Source: an uncultured Roseobacter sp. | GTDB taxonomy: Bacteria > Pseudomonadota > Alphaproteobacteria > Rhodobacterales > Rhodobacteraceae | Direction of reading: 5' to 3' | Length of the DNA stretch: 64,000 nt | Assembly: GCF_947491795.1 (NCBI RefSeq) | Contig: NZ_CANLKW010000001.1 | Coordinates: 930,001 to 994,000 of the forward strand | Shown: positions 48,160-57,868 of the stretch, piece after piece | Layout: every line of letters starts with the position of its first letter | Position numbering within the stretch: position 1 is the first letter of the stretch | Notes under the pieces: generated by a model | What the model saw: the letters and a program-made list of their open reading frames with translations, nothing else | Database searches by the model: none | Told to the model about the DNA's origin: nothing | Program-made: the position numbers and the translations under genes

Positions 48160-48408
48160 TTAGCGCAGAGTGAGGCGTCTGATCCAGCGGCCCAGGTAGA
48201 TCACTGGCCAGCGCAGAACCGACATGCCGGCAGCCAGCACAAGCATACCGATCCAGGGGCCATGCGACCAGGTCACCAGCCCGACAATCGGAATGCCCAG
48301 AGCAATGAGCAGATAGGCGTTGCGCCAGTGGTGATCACGGCTGGGCGTCATGGCCAGCACATTGGCTATCAGAGCCCAGAGGGCGGCAAGGATCAGAGGA
48401 AGGCTCAT
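48160..48408 (-). CDS. DUF2484 family small membrane protein (second copy)
   Basis: An 82-residue protein with about three hydrophobic segments ([53 protein letters not shown]). It resembles the DUF2484 proteins that sit between murC and murB in Rhodobacteraceae. The start overlaps the stop of the first copy as ATGA. The longer frame reaching upstream to 48720 is rejected because it reads through the first copy and murC out of frame. Confidence 0.85.
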   Translation of the reverse strand: MSLPLILAALWALIANVLAMTPSRDHHWRNAYLLIALGIPIVGLVTWSHGPWIGMLVLAAGMSVLRWPVIYLGRWIRRLTLR

Positions 48409-48656
48409 CGTGGGATCTCCGGACGCTCGCCCCGGGCACGGGCCAGAAAATACCGCAGCGGATTGCGGAACATGGACACAAAGGCAAAAAGTGCAAAAGC
48501 GGCGATCCACCAGCTCCACGTCAGACCGGCCAGGATAATCAGCACAGGCGCCATGGCCAGCAGAGCCACGCCAGGCACGTATTGCAGTCGCATCGGCAAC
48601 ATGGCGACCGCTGCCGACGCGAGCACCCAGAAAATACAGGCCCAGAACAGCATCAT
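48405..48656 (-). CDS. DUF2484 family small membrane protein (first copy)
   Basis: An 83-residue protein with an N-terminal hydrophobic helix, a second one in the middle, and a conserved-looking end [22 protein letters not shown]. The layout mirrors the next gene, and both end in an N/W-P-(L/V)-x-Y motif after a hydrophobic helix, so they look like diverged duplicates. The start overlaps the murC stop as ATGA. Confidence 0.82.
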   Translation of the reverse strand: MMLFWACIFWVLASAAVAMLPMRLQYVPGVALLAMAPVLIILAGLTWSWWIAAFALFAFVSMFRNPLRYFLARARGERPEIPR

Positions 48657-50059
48657 GCAGCGCCTTTGTGCAGCCGTGCGGGCAGTTCGTTTGCCCAGGC
48701 GCTGATCGTCCCGGCCCCAAGACAGACCACCATGTCGCCGGGTCGCGCCTGTTCGCGCACCAGACGTTCCAGATCCTCCTCGCCCACGACGGCGCGTGCG
48801 TGGCGATGGCCGTGGCGGATCAGACCCGCGACCAGATCATCGCGCGAAGCCCCTTCTATCGGCTCTTCGCCGGCCGCAAAAACCTCGGCAATCCCAACGA
48901 CATCGGCATCATTGAAACAGGCGCAGAATTCTTCGAAATGATGGCTCAGCCGACTGTACCGGTGCGGCTGATGCACGGCAATCACGCGCCCCTCAGTGGC
49001 CTGGCGCGCAGCTTTCAGCACCGCGGTAATTTCAACCGGGTGATGGCCGTAGTCGTCGATGATCGTCACCCCGTCAACTTCGCCCACACGGGTAAAGCGG
49101 CGGTTAACGCCACCAAACGCGGCTAATGCTTTCTTAATCTCTTCGCCCTTCATGCCGAGATGGCGCGCGACGGCCACTGCCGACAGAGCATTGGATACGT
49201 TGTGATCGCCCGGCATCGGCAGACTGCACCCTTTGATCACGATATCCTCGGCCTGCAGCGCAACGTCGAAATGCGCGATCCCGCCTTTGTAGGTCAGATT
49301 TACCGCCCGGACGTCCGCCTGAGCGTTAAAGCCATAGGTCATCACCCTGCGGTCGCTGATGCGCCCGACCAGTGCCTGGACATCCGGGTCATCTGTGCAG
49401 CAGACCGCCAGACCATAAAATGGAATGTTCGACACAAAGTCATAAAACCCCTGATGCAGCGCCTCTTCGGTGCCCCAGTGCTCCATATGCTCGGGGTCGA
49501 TATTGGTCACGATGGCGATGGTCGCAGGCAGGCGGTTAAAGGTGCCGTCGCTTTCGTCGGCCTCTACCACCATCCATTCGCCCTCGCCCGCCCGCGCGTT
49601 CGAGCCGTAGGCATGAATGATCCCGCCGTTCACAACGGTCGGGTCAAAATCTCCTGCATCGAGCAACGTGGCCACCATGGTCGTGGTGGTCGTTTTGCCG
49701 TGTGTCCCGGCCACCGCAATATTGGACTTGAGCCGCATCAGCTCTGCCAGCATCTCGGCCCGCCGGACAATCGGCAGCCCCCGCGCACGCGCGGCATCAA
49801 GCTCCGTATTACCGGATTTGATCGCGCTAGAAATCACCACGACCTCTGCGTTGTCGATGTTGTCTGCCTGCTGGCCCTCAAAAACGGTCGCACCCAGGTC
49901 TTGAAGCCGCCGTGTGATCGGCGTGGATTTCAGATCGGACCCCTGCACGGTATATCCGTGGTTCAGCAGCACTTCTGCGATCCCTGACATCCCGATCCCG
50001 CCGATGCCGACGAAATGGATCGGGCCCACATCTCCGGGCAGTTTGGTTGCGGCACTCAT
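48653..50059 (-). CDS. murC: UDP-N-acetylmuramate--L-alanine ligase
   Basis: A 468-residue Mur ligase. The N-terminal GIGGIGMSG motif is at 18-26 and the ATP loop GTHGKTTT is at 118-125. [10 protein letters not shown] lies near the start of the C-terminal domain. It adds L-Ala to UDP-MurNAc. It overlaps murG upstream and a DUF2484 gene downstream by 4 bases each. Confidence 0.97.
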   Translation of the reverse strand: MSAATKLPGDVGPIHFVGIGGIGMSGIAEVLLNHGYTVQGSDLKSTPITRRLQDLGATVFEGQQADNIDNAEVVVISSAIKSGNTELDAARARGLPIVRRAEMLAELMRLKSNIAVAGTHGKTTTTTMVATLLDAGDFDPTVVNGGIIHAYGSNARAGEGEWMVVEADESDGTFNRLPATIAIVTNIDPEHMEHWGTEEALHQGFYDFVSNIPFYGLAVCCTDDPDVQALVGRISDRRVMTYGFNAQADVRAVNLTYKGGIAHFDVALQAEDIVIKGCSLPMPGDHNVSNALSAVAVARHLGMKGEEIKKALAAFGGVNRRFTRVGEVDGVTIIDDYGHHPVEITAVLKAARQATEGRVIAVHQPHRYSRLSHHFEEFCACFNDADVVGIAEVFAAGEEPIEGASRDDLVAGLIRHGHRHARAVVGEEDLERLVREQARPGDMVVCLGAGTISAWANELPARLHKGAA

Positions 50060-51159
50060 GTTTCATATCCTCTTGCGGCCAGCCGCTCGACCATTGCAGC
50101 CAGCAGCTCTGTCGCTTCCGGCTTGCCGAATCTGGCCGCCGAGCGCGCCATTTGCATCGCGCCGTCCGGATTGTCCAGCACCGACATGATCATCTCGGTC
50201 AGGGCCTCGACGCTGGCCTTGGATTCCGGCACCATGATGGCGCCCCCCGCCTCGACCAGCCCGCGCGCATTGGCTGTCTGGTGATCACCCGTAGCAGCAG
50301 CAAAGGGGATCAGCACAGAGGGTCGCCCGATCACAGAGATATCCGCCACCGACGACGCGCCCGAGCGGCTGATGACCAGCTGTGCCTCGGACATACGCCG
50401 GGGGACATCCTCAAAGAATGGTCTGACTTCGGCGCGGATGTTGTGTTCGCGGTAAAAGCCCTCAACCCGTTCCAGGTCTTCTTCGCGGGCCTGATGGCTG
50501 ACGCGGATGTTGTCCAGAATACGCATGGGCAGCCCGGCGACGGCCGGCGGCACCACATCGCTCAGAATGCGGGCGCCCTGGCTGCCACCGATCACCAGCA
50601 GCTCCATCGGGTAGTCACCCGGAGAAATATAGCCCGCCTCGACCCTGTCCAGCACAGCACCGCGCACCGGATTGCCCGTATGCTCGCCGATCACGCCCTC
50701 GGGCAGGTCCGTGGGCCAGGTGCCGCAGGCGATCGCCTCCACACGGGTGGCAAAGGCTCTGTTGACGCGCCCCAGCACGCCGTTCTGCTCATGGATCATC
50801 CGCGGCAGTTTCAGCACAAAGGCCGCGGACATTGCCGGGATTGTCGGATATCCGCCAAACCCGACCACAACCGCGGGCCGGTCACGGCGCATCCTGACCA
50901 GAGCCCCAAGGACGCCCGCACCAATCCGGAACGGTGCGGCCGCTTTGGCCACAATCCCGCCGCGGGCAAAGGTTGCGCTGCTGATCTCTTCAATCTCTGT
51001 CCCGTCCGGAAAAGCACCGGTATAGCGGGCGCCCCGCGCATCTGTTGACAGCCTGACGCGCCAGCCTTTGGCCAGCATCGCCTCTGCCAGAGCCTGAGCG
51101 GGAAACATATGCCCGCCGGTGCCACCGGCAGCAATCAGCAAAAGCGGTTTGCCTGTCAT
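50056..51159 (-). CDS. murG: UDP-GlcNAc--lipid I transferase MurG
   Basis: A 367-residue peripheral membrane GT-B glycosyltransferase. [14 protein letters not shown] at the start and [11 protein letters not shown] at the middle are its nucleotide-sugar motifs; [13 protein letters not shown] near residue 280 is the conserved C-terminal loop. It makes lipid II from lipid I. Confidence 0.97.
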   Translation of the reverse strand: MTGKPLLLIAAGGTGGHMFPAQALAEAMLAKGWRVRLSTDARGARYTGAFPDGTEIEEISSATFARGGIVAKAAAPFRIGAGVLGALVRMRRDRPAVVVGFGGYPTIPAMSAAFVLKLPRMIHEQNGVLGRVNRAFATRVEAIACGTWPTDLPEGVIGEHTGNPVRGAVLDRVEAGYISPGDYPMELLVIGGSQGARILSDVVPPAVAGLPMRILDNIRVSHQAREEDLERVEGFYREHNIRAEVRPFFEDVPRRMSEAQLVISRSGASSVADISVIGRPSVLIPFAAATGDHQTANARGLVEAGGAIMVPESKASVEALTEMIMSVLDNPDGAMQMARSAARFGKPEATELLAAMVERLAARGYET

Positions 51160-52325
51160 CTGGAACGCCCGCGTGTCAGAAGGTCACTGATTTCGCCCTG
51201 CGGCCGGGTGCGGGTAAATGCCAGCAGCATGCCCACTGCAATGCCCGACGCTATGACCGAAGAACCGCCATAGCTGACAAAAGGCAGCGTCATCCCTTTG
51301 GCCGGTAAAAGCCGGACAGCAACGCCCATGTTGATCATGGCCTGGACACCAAGGGTGCAGGCCAGACCCGTACCCGCCAGCCGGATAAAGGTATCCCGCT
51401 CGCGCACCAGACGCATCAGCGAGCGGATGACCACAGTGGCATAAAGCGCAATGATCACCAGCACCAGGATCAGACCATACTCTTCTGCGGCAACGGCGAT
51501 GATGAAATCCGTATGCGCGTCAGGCAAAGACCATTTGACCTGCCCCTCGCCCACGCCGACGCCGAAAAGCCCCCCCTCGCGGATCGCATTGGCGGCATAG
51601 CCAAGCTGCGTGGTCGGGTCGATATCTGTAGAAAGAAAACCGTCAATCCGTCGGGCAAAGTGCTCGGAATTGGCATAGGCCAGCGTGCCCCCGGCCACGG
51701 CCAGAAGCGCCATTCCCACCAGCAGGACCATCGGCGCACCGGCCACAAAATACATCACGCCCCAGGCAAAGAGAACCAGACAGGCCTGTCCGAAATCGGG
51801 CTGGAGCGCCAGCATCAGCACAATCGAGATACACAGCGCGAAAGACCACGTTTTGCCGGGTGGGCCGTTCAGATCAGCCGAGGCCGCCATCATCCAGGCG
51901 GCTGCCACGACAAACCCGGGCTTGAGGAATTCAGATGGCTGAACGGCAGCAAACCCGAGGCCGTACCAGCGCACCGCCCCTTTGCCAAAATCCGTGCCGA
52001 AAAAGGGCAGCAGCGCCAGCGCGACAAAGGCCACCAGAAACCCCAGCACCGCAAGCCTGCGCACCAGAACCGGCGACATCATCGACGTGATCAGCATCGC
52101 CACCAGAGCGATTGCCCCGAAAAACGCCTGACGCTGCACATAATGAAAGGGCTCGAACCCGTTTTTCGCAGCCAGGGGCGGCGAGGCCGCCAGACCCAGC
52201 AACAGCCCCACAGCAAAGAGAATGAGGATGCACGACATCGCCCATTTGTCGATCGTCCGCCACCATTTCGGGAGGATCGGCTCGCCATCGCGAACCGGGA
52301 CTGCACCATAGACCATTTCTGTCAT
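51156..52325 (-). CDS. ftsW: Peptidoglycan polymerase/lipid II protein FtsW
   Basis: A 389-residue SEDS-family membrane protein with about ten helices. The conserved loop [22 protein letters not shown] and the later VAAEEYGLI and [13 protein letters not shown] are the SEDS hallmarks. Works with FtsI at the septum. A new transcript probably starts in the 135-base divergent gap before it, since the gene beyond is a rightward flavoprotein. Confidence 0.97.
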   Translation of the reverse strand: MTEMVYGAVPVRDGEPILPKWWRTIDKWAMSCILILFAVGLLLGLAASPPLAAKNGFEPFHYVQRQAFFGAIALVAMLITSMMSPVLVRRLAVLGFLVAFVALALLPFFGTDFGKGAVRWYGLGFAAVQPSEFLKPGFVVAAAWMMAASADLNGPPGKTWSFALCISIVLMLALQPDFGQACLVLFAWGVMYFVAGAPMVLLVGMALLAVAGGTLAYANSEHFARRIDGFLSTDIDPTTQLGYAANAIREGGLFGVGVGEGQVKWSLPDAHTDFIIAVAAEEYGLILVLVIIALYATVVIRSLMRLVRERDTFIRLAGTGLACTLGVQAMINMGVAVRLLPAKGMTLPFVSYGGSSVIASGIAVGMLLAFTRTRPQGEISDLLTRGRSR

Positions 52326-52460
52326 GGAAGCCTGCCTTGATTGTTTACACTGCCGATACGCCCCTTTGCGGGGTCTGATTTGGCAATAGTAACCTGAAAA
52401 GACGTTTCACACCAGCCTGAACCCTTGTCTTTATGGTTAATTCGCGCCAGTTCGCGGGGT

Positions 52461-53642
52461 ATGGACTGTGATACCCTGATCATCGGCGCCGGAGCCGCCG
52501 GCATGATGTGCGCCGCACATGCACCGGGTCGCGTTCTGATTGTTGATCATGCAAAGGCTCCCGGGGAGAAAATCCGCATCTCCGGCGGGGGGCGCTGCAA
52601 TTTTACCAACTTCTACTGTGACCCCGGGGCGTTTCTGTCGCAAAACCCACATTTCGCGAAATCGGCGCTGGCGCGTTATACGCAGTGGGATTTTATTGAA
52701 CTTGTCGACCGGCACGGGATTGCCTGGCACGAAAAAACACTGGGACAGCTTTTCTGCGATACTTCTGCCAAAGATATCATCGCGATGCTGCGCAGGATGA
52801 TTCAGGCCAACGGCGCAGAGCTAAGTTTGCAAACTTCGGTTTCAGCATTTGCAAAAACGCCGGAAGGGTTCTCAGCCACGCTGGAACAGAACGGATCCGG
52901 CAAAACGGTAACGGCGGCCAACGTCGTTGTTGCAACCGGTGGGAAATCCATCCCCAAAATGGGTGCAACCGGATTTGCCTACACGCTGGCCGAACAGTTT
53001 AACCTGCCGGTGACAGACACGCGTCCCGCCCTTGTGCCTTTCACTTTCTCAGACAGACGTTTTGCAGCAATTTCAGGCGTTTCCACTCCAGCACGCGTCA
53101 CTGCAGGAACAACAGGCTTTGAAGAAGCGCTGCTGTTTACGCACCGTGGCCTGTCGGGGCCGGCGGTTTTGCAGGCCTCCAGTTACTGGCGGGAAGGCGA
53201 AGCGGTCACAGTCAATCTGTCGCCTGGCGGGTCCCTGGCCAAAGCTCTGCGCGACAGACGCCACCACGCCGGACGCCGCAATCTGACCACCGAACTGGCC
53301 GCACTGCTGCCTGGGCGGCTTGTGGATCATCTGGCGGGTGAAATGGATCTGAGCGGGAACCTCGCGGACCAGTCCGATCAGCGCCTGTCAGAGATCGGGC
53401 AGAGGCTGGAAAACTGGTCGCTGCACCCGTCAGGCACCGAAGGATACCGCACGGCAGAAGTGACCCTGGGCGGCATCGACACCGACGCGCTTTCATCACG
53501 CACCATGGAAGCCAGGACCGTCCCAGGCCTTTATTTTACAGGCGAAGCCGTGGATGTGACAGGGTGGCTGGGCGGCTACAACTTCCAGTGGGCATGGGCC
53601 TCCGGCATGGCGGCAGCGCGTGCCCTGGGTGCGCCCGGCTGA
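52461..53642 (+). CDS. HI0933/BaiN-type NAD(P)/FAD-dependent oxidoreductase
   Basis: A 393-residue flavoprotein. The dinucleotide motif GAGAAGMMCA follows directly on the start, then GEKIRISGGGRCNFTN, the strongest marker of this group, and C-terminal TGEAVDVTGWLGGYNFQWAWASG. The ATG at 52461 is chosen over an in-frame TTG 36 bases upstream. It lies inside the dcw cluster on the opposite strand, with its stop directly abutting that of murD. The physiological reaction of the family is not known; one member reduces bile acids. Confidence 0.9.
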   Translation: MDCDTLIIGAGAAGMMCAAHAPGRVLIVDHAKAPGEKIRISGGGRCNFTNFYCDPGAFLSQNPHFAKSALARYTQWDFIELVDRHGIAWHEKTLGQLFCDTSAKDIIAMLRRMIQANGAELSLQTSVSAFAKTPEGFSATLEQNGSGKTVTAANVVVATGGKSIPKMGATGFAYTLAEQFNLPVTDTRPALVPFTFSDRRFAAISGVSTPARVTAGTTGFEEALLFTHRGLSGPAVLQASSYWREGEAVTVNLSPGGSLAKALRDRRHHAGRRNLTTELAALLPGRLVDHLAGEMDLSGNLADQSDQRLSEIGQRLENWSLHPSGTEGYRTAEVTLGGIDTDALSSRTMEARTVPGLYFTGEAVDVTGWLGGYNFQWAWASGMAAARALGAPG

Positions 53643-55037
53643 TCAGAGGTGTTTTGCCACTTCTGCCGCGAAATCGTCCCCGCGCTGCTCAAAGTTGTCA
53701 TACTGATCAAAGCTGGCTGCCGCCGGTGCGAGAAGAACCACATCCCCCACCTCGGCCTCGGCGACCGCGCGCGCTACAGCCTGCGCCATGGTTGTGCAGA
53801 CCTCCGCCTCTATGGGCAGCCGCAGCGCAAATCCGGCGGCCTCGCGCCCGATCACATAGGCTTTGCGCACCGTCTGTGCAGCGACGTCGATCCCTGGCAG
53901 GCCGCCCTCTTTGGCCAGACCGCCGCAGATCCAGCGGATATTCTGAAAGGCGGACAGCGCCTTGATCGCTGCATCGGCGTTGGTGGCCTTGCTGTCATTG
54001 ACAAAACGCACGCCCTCCCGCTCTGCGATGAGCTGGCTGCGGTGCGGCAGACCGCCAAAACTGTGCAACGCCGCCTCGATCACTTTGGGGGCCAGCCCAA
54101 GGGCGCGGCAGACACTCCAGGCCGCACAGGCGTTCTGGTGATTGTGCGCCCCGGGCAGCCCGGGAATGGCGCGCAGGTCTACCGACGCGACCTGACGGCC
54201 TTTGCGGTACTCTGACAAAAACCCTTTGCGCACAAAGACATGCCAGCCGGGGCCTGTGAGTTTCCGGTTCACAGATATGCGGATCACGCGCTCGTCTCCG
54301 CCCCCCTCGGACAGCTGACCGGCGAGAAACAGGCCCTCGTCCTCGTCGATGCCGATCACGGCACGGTCCGGGCCGCCTTCGGCAAACAGACGGCGCTTGG
54401 CCGCGAAATACCCGCCCATGCCGCCGTGCCGGTCCAGATGATCCGGCGACAGATTTGTGAACACGGCGATATCCGGCGTGAGACTGCGCGCGAGGTCGCT
54501 CTGGTAGCTGGAGAGTTCAAGCACGACCACCTCTGCGTCATGGGGCGGATCGATGTCGAGCACCCCGCGCCCGATGTTTCCGGCCAGCTGGCAGGGGCGG
54601 CCCGTTGCGGTCAGAATATGGTGGATCAGCGCGGAAGTCGTTGATTTTCCGTTAGAACCTGTAACGGCCACCACCCGGGGCGCGGTATCAAAGCTGTCCC
54701 AGTCGCCCGTGGCAAAAGACTGGAAAAAGAGCCCGATGTCGTTGTCCACCGGGACACCGGCCTGCTGTGCGGCGGCGACAACCGGGTTGGGCGCGGGATA
54801 GAGATGCGGGATGCCCGGACTGACGATCAGCCGGTCGATGCCCTCAAAATGCTGATGGGTTTTCAGATGCTTACAGGTGAACCCTTCGGCTTCGGCCCGG
54901 GCGCGGGCCTCAACGTTGTCGTCCCAGCAAAGCGGCATGGCGCCCCCTGCCGCGAGCGCGCGCGCGGCGCTGAGCCCGCTGCGGCCCAGACCCAGCACGG
55001 CGATGGTTTGTCCTGTTACCCCTGCGACCGGAATCAC
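53643..55037 (-). CDS. murD: UDP-N-acetylmuramoylalanine--D-glutamate ligase
   Basis: A 464-residue Mur ligase with ATP loop TGSNGKST at 126-133, the DHLDRHG motif and [12 protein letters not shown] near the C-terminal domain. It adds D-Glu to UDP-MurNAc-L-Ala. It is isolated from mraY by an insertion and from ftsW by a flavoprotein gene, so it probably has its own promoter in the region to its right. Confidence 0.97.
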   Translation of the reverse strand: MIPVAGVTGQTIAVLGLGRSGLSAARALAAGGAMPLCWDDNVEARARAEAEGFTCKHLKTHQHFEGIDRLIVSPGIPHLYPAPNPVVAAAQQAGVPVDNDIGLFFQSFATGDWDSFDTAPRVVAVTGSNGKSTTSALIHHILTATGRPCQLAGNIGRGVLDIDPPHDAEVVVLELSSYQSDLARSLTPDIAVFTNLSPDHLDRHGGMGGYFAAKRRLFAEGGPDRAVIGIDEDEGLFLAGQLSEGGGDERVIRISVNRKLTGPGWHVFVRKGFLSEYRKGRQVASVDLRAIPGLPGAHNHQNACAAWSVCRALGLAPKVIEAALHSFGGLPHRSQLIAEREGVRFVNDSKATNADAAIKALSAFQNIRWICGGLAKEGGLPGIDVAAQTVRKAYVIGREAAGFALRLPIEAEVCTTMAQAVARAVAEAEVGDVVLLAPAAASFDQYDNFEQRGDDFAAEVAKHL

Positions 55038-55116
55038 GCCTGGCCCCCCTGTTGATTGCTGGGCGGACAGTGCCGTGCTGCGCGGGCAGGAGCAAGGTGG
55101 TTAATGGGCCGTGCGG

Positions 55117-55137
55117 GCGCGCAGGGGGCCTGCGCGC
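55117..55137. other. Perfect 9-bp stem-loop upstream of murD
   Basis: GCGCGCAGG and CCTGCGCGC are separated by GGG. It lies 80 bases ahead of the murD start, in its probable leader or promoter. Confidence 0.6.
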
Positions 55138-55186
55138 GCGACTCACCCGGTTTGTCATAGTTAACAGGGGGCCGGGGCGGATTTTC

Positions 55187-55230
55187 AACGTCGGTATAAC
55201 GTCGGTATTTTGTCGGTATTACGTCGGTGC
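55187..55230. repeat. Four tandem 11-bp repeats (consensus WWCGTCGGTAT)
   Basis: The units are AACGTCGGTAT, AACGTCGGTAT, TTTGTCGGTAT and TACGTCGGTGC, followed by a degenerate fifth copy with GTCGGTGC. The exact spacing of one helical turn suggests a phased binding array for a regulator. Confidence 0.75.
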
Positions 55231-55308
55231 ACGGGTCGGTGCGGGGGTGGGTTAACAGCGCGCGCGGTGGGGTTTGTTAAGGATTTTGGGGTGGGATGGG
55301 ATTGATGA

Positions 55309-55538
55309 GGACTTACGCGTTCGGCAGGCAGGCGTTTTTGGTTCTTTCTAAGAGCGCGGGGCCCGGTCGCCATTGTTCGACAGGGCTCCTGCCTGAAAGC
55401 CCCAGCAGGTGAAGCCTACGACACCGATGCGCAGGAAACGGGTTTTGCAAAGTTCGAGCTAGATCCCGACAACGGACCTTCATGCTGATTGCGGCGAAAG
55501 ACGGCTACGAGGCCAACTTGACCAATGCTGCGCGTTGA
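55309..55538 (+). pseudogene. Frameshifted coding remnant, family unknown
   Basis: One frame is open without a start codon from 55309 to a stop at 55486 and contains ETGFAKFELDPDN; the next frame continues from about 55476 with TFMLIAAKDGYEANL and ends at 55538. Joined by one frameshift near 55474 they read as a single plausible C-terminal protein piece. The family is not recognised, and chance cannot be excluded. Confidence 0.3.
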
Positions 55539-55579
55539 ACGAATGTCAGGTTATACAGAGGCTTTCTGAGGCCAACAAG

Positions 55580-56137
55580 ATGAGGTTGCTTAGACCGAGC
55601 ATCGAACACATTCCCGCTTATGTCTCCGCTCTGCGAAAGGGCTGGTCGCCAGACAATTTGCGGTCTGAAGCCGCGCAAGAGCAAATTGAAAGCATCGAAA
55701 GTGATGCCGCATCATTTGTTTCAAATCTTGATGACCCATCAGCAAAGGCCGGACCGGTTACACTTCCAGATGGGTCGAAAGTGCCCCGCTTGCCAAGTAT
55801 TCGTAGATGGATATGGGATGGTGAATTTTGCGGCCACATAGGTTTACGCTGGAAACCGGGTACAGAAGAGCTCCCGCCCACCTGTTCGGGTCACATCGGG
55901 TACGCTGTTGTACCTTGGCGGCGGGGAGAGGGATTGGCGTCTGCCGCACTTGTAGCAATTCTTCCAGAGGCTAAAGCTGTTGGCTTGAAGTACGTCGAAA
56001 TCACGACCAGCCCAGACAATCCCGCATCTGTGCGGGTCATCGAAAAGGCAGGCGGCGCATTGATAAGAACTTACGTTGCCGAAATGGCACTTGGTGGGCA
56101 TGAGACGTTGGAATTCAAAATCTCACTTACAGCCTGA
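55580..56137 (+). CDS. GNAT-family N-acetyltransferase
   Basis: This 185-residue protein has the GNAT core: HIGYAVVPWRRGEGLASAAL, where the R-R-G-E-G loop binds acetyl-CoA, and ITTSPDNPASVRVIEKAGG. The ATG at 55580 follows GAGG; upstream in-frame TTG is less likely. Base composition is clearly AT-richer than the flanking mur genes, which fits horizontal gain. The substrate is unknown. Confidence 0.87.
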   Translation: MRLLRPSIEHIPAYVSALRKGWSPDNLRSEAAQEQIESIESDAASFVSNLDDPSAKAGPVTLPDGSKVPRLPSIRRWIWDGEFCGHIGLRWKPGTEELPPTCSGHIGYAVVPWRRGEGLASAALVAILPEAKAVGLKYVEITTSPDNPASVRVIEKAGGALIRTYVAEMALGGHETLEFKISLTA

Positions 56138-56191
56138 GTCGAATCCCGAACAGCAGACATCCCCCTTCAAGTTCACAACGGCAGCAAAGTC

Positions 56192-56213
56192 CCGCTCAGC
56201 CGACACTGAGCGG
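56192..56213. other. Inverted repeat CCGCTCAG-N6-CTGAGCGG after the acetyltransferase gene
   Basis: An 8-bp stem with a 6-base loop, 55 bases after the acetyltransferase stop. No T run follows, so it is not a standard terminator. The rest of 56138-56314 shows nothing else. Confidence 0.5.
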
Positions 56214-56314
56214 TGCAAGTGTTAGGAGCCAGAGATCAAAGAATTCGATCTGTAAAGATCTTTGCTTGTCTTTACCCGGTTGGTATCCAGCAGAAGTCAT
56301 AAAGGATAAAATCA

Positions 56315-56593
56315 GTGCATGATTGGTTAATAGAAACCATTAAAGTCGATTGGGAAAGCGGAGATGTACGAATCCTTTTGTCGGCGTTTGGTCAGCCGAA
56401 AGAAATCCGGGTAAAGGGCTTGTGCTCTCTCATTGTTCCGCGGCGGTTTGATTGGGGTCCGAGTGAGTACGTGAACGGCACAGTTGGACCGGAAGTTCTC
56501 GAAAACGGACACTCTGTTTTAAAGATTGAAATCCAATCCGGGGATCAGATTCTCGTTGAAGGCGAAAAAATACTTCTTCCGAACTGCGACTGA
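56315..56593 (+). CDS. Small orphan protein in the mraY-murD insertion
   Basis: A 92-residue soluble protein from a GTG start with AAAGGA 9 bases before it. Strand-rich, with VDWESGDVRILL, IVPRRFDWGPSEYVNG and IEIQSGDQILVEGEKI as the regular elements. It has the look of small accessory or immunity-like proteins found singly beside polymorphic systems, but I do not recognise a named family. AT-richer than the mur genes. Confidence 0.65.
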   Translation: MHDWLIETIKVDWESGDVRILLSAFGQPKEIRVKGLCSLIVPRRFDWGPSEYVNGTVGPEVLENGHSVLKIEIQSGDQILVEGEKILLPNCD

Positions 56594-56670
56594 GGTCAGA
56601 ATACACAAGCCGCTGCATCTGCATAGTGTTCGTTGCACCAAGGGCATCCCCCGGCCCTGGGTGGGGGTAA

Positions 56671-56719
56671 AGCCCCCTCCCGGGGGGAGGGTCGGGGGCT
56701 GCCCGGCGTAGCCGCCGGG
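56671..56719. other. Two adjacent GC-rich hairpins next to the mraY stop
   Basis: AGCCCCC/GGGGGCT (56671-56677 with 56694-56700) encloses a second CCCTCCC/GGGAGGG pairing. Directly after it CCCGGCG and CGCCGGG form a 7-bp stem with the loop TAGC. On the minus strand they follow the mraY stop within 20 bases and may stop or stabilise its message. No T run. Confidence 0.55.
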
Positions 56720-56737
56720 TGAAAGGCGGATGTGGGT

Positions 56738-57859
<1,122 letters not shown>

Positions 57860-57868
57860 GGTTAATCC

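Larger units (their letters stand above)
55038..55579. promoter_or_regulatory. murD upstream region: hairpin, 11-bp repeats and gene remnant
   Basis: This 540-base stretch has no intact gene. From left to right it holds a perfect 9-bp stem GCGCGCAGG/CCTGCGCGC at 55117-55137, four tandem 11-bp repeats at 55187-55230, several GTTAA motifs, and a frameshifted coding remnant up to 55538. The murD promoter must be here. Confidence 0.55.

Noticed and set aside
48409..48720. Upstream extension of the second DUF2484 gene
   Set aside because: It would run out of frame through the first DUF2484 gene and murC; the ATGA overlap start is far better.
55245..55305. TGGG repeats as MraZ boxes
   Set aside because: The spacing is irregular, and MraZ boxes belong before mraZ, which lies beyond the right edge.
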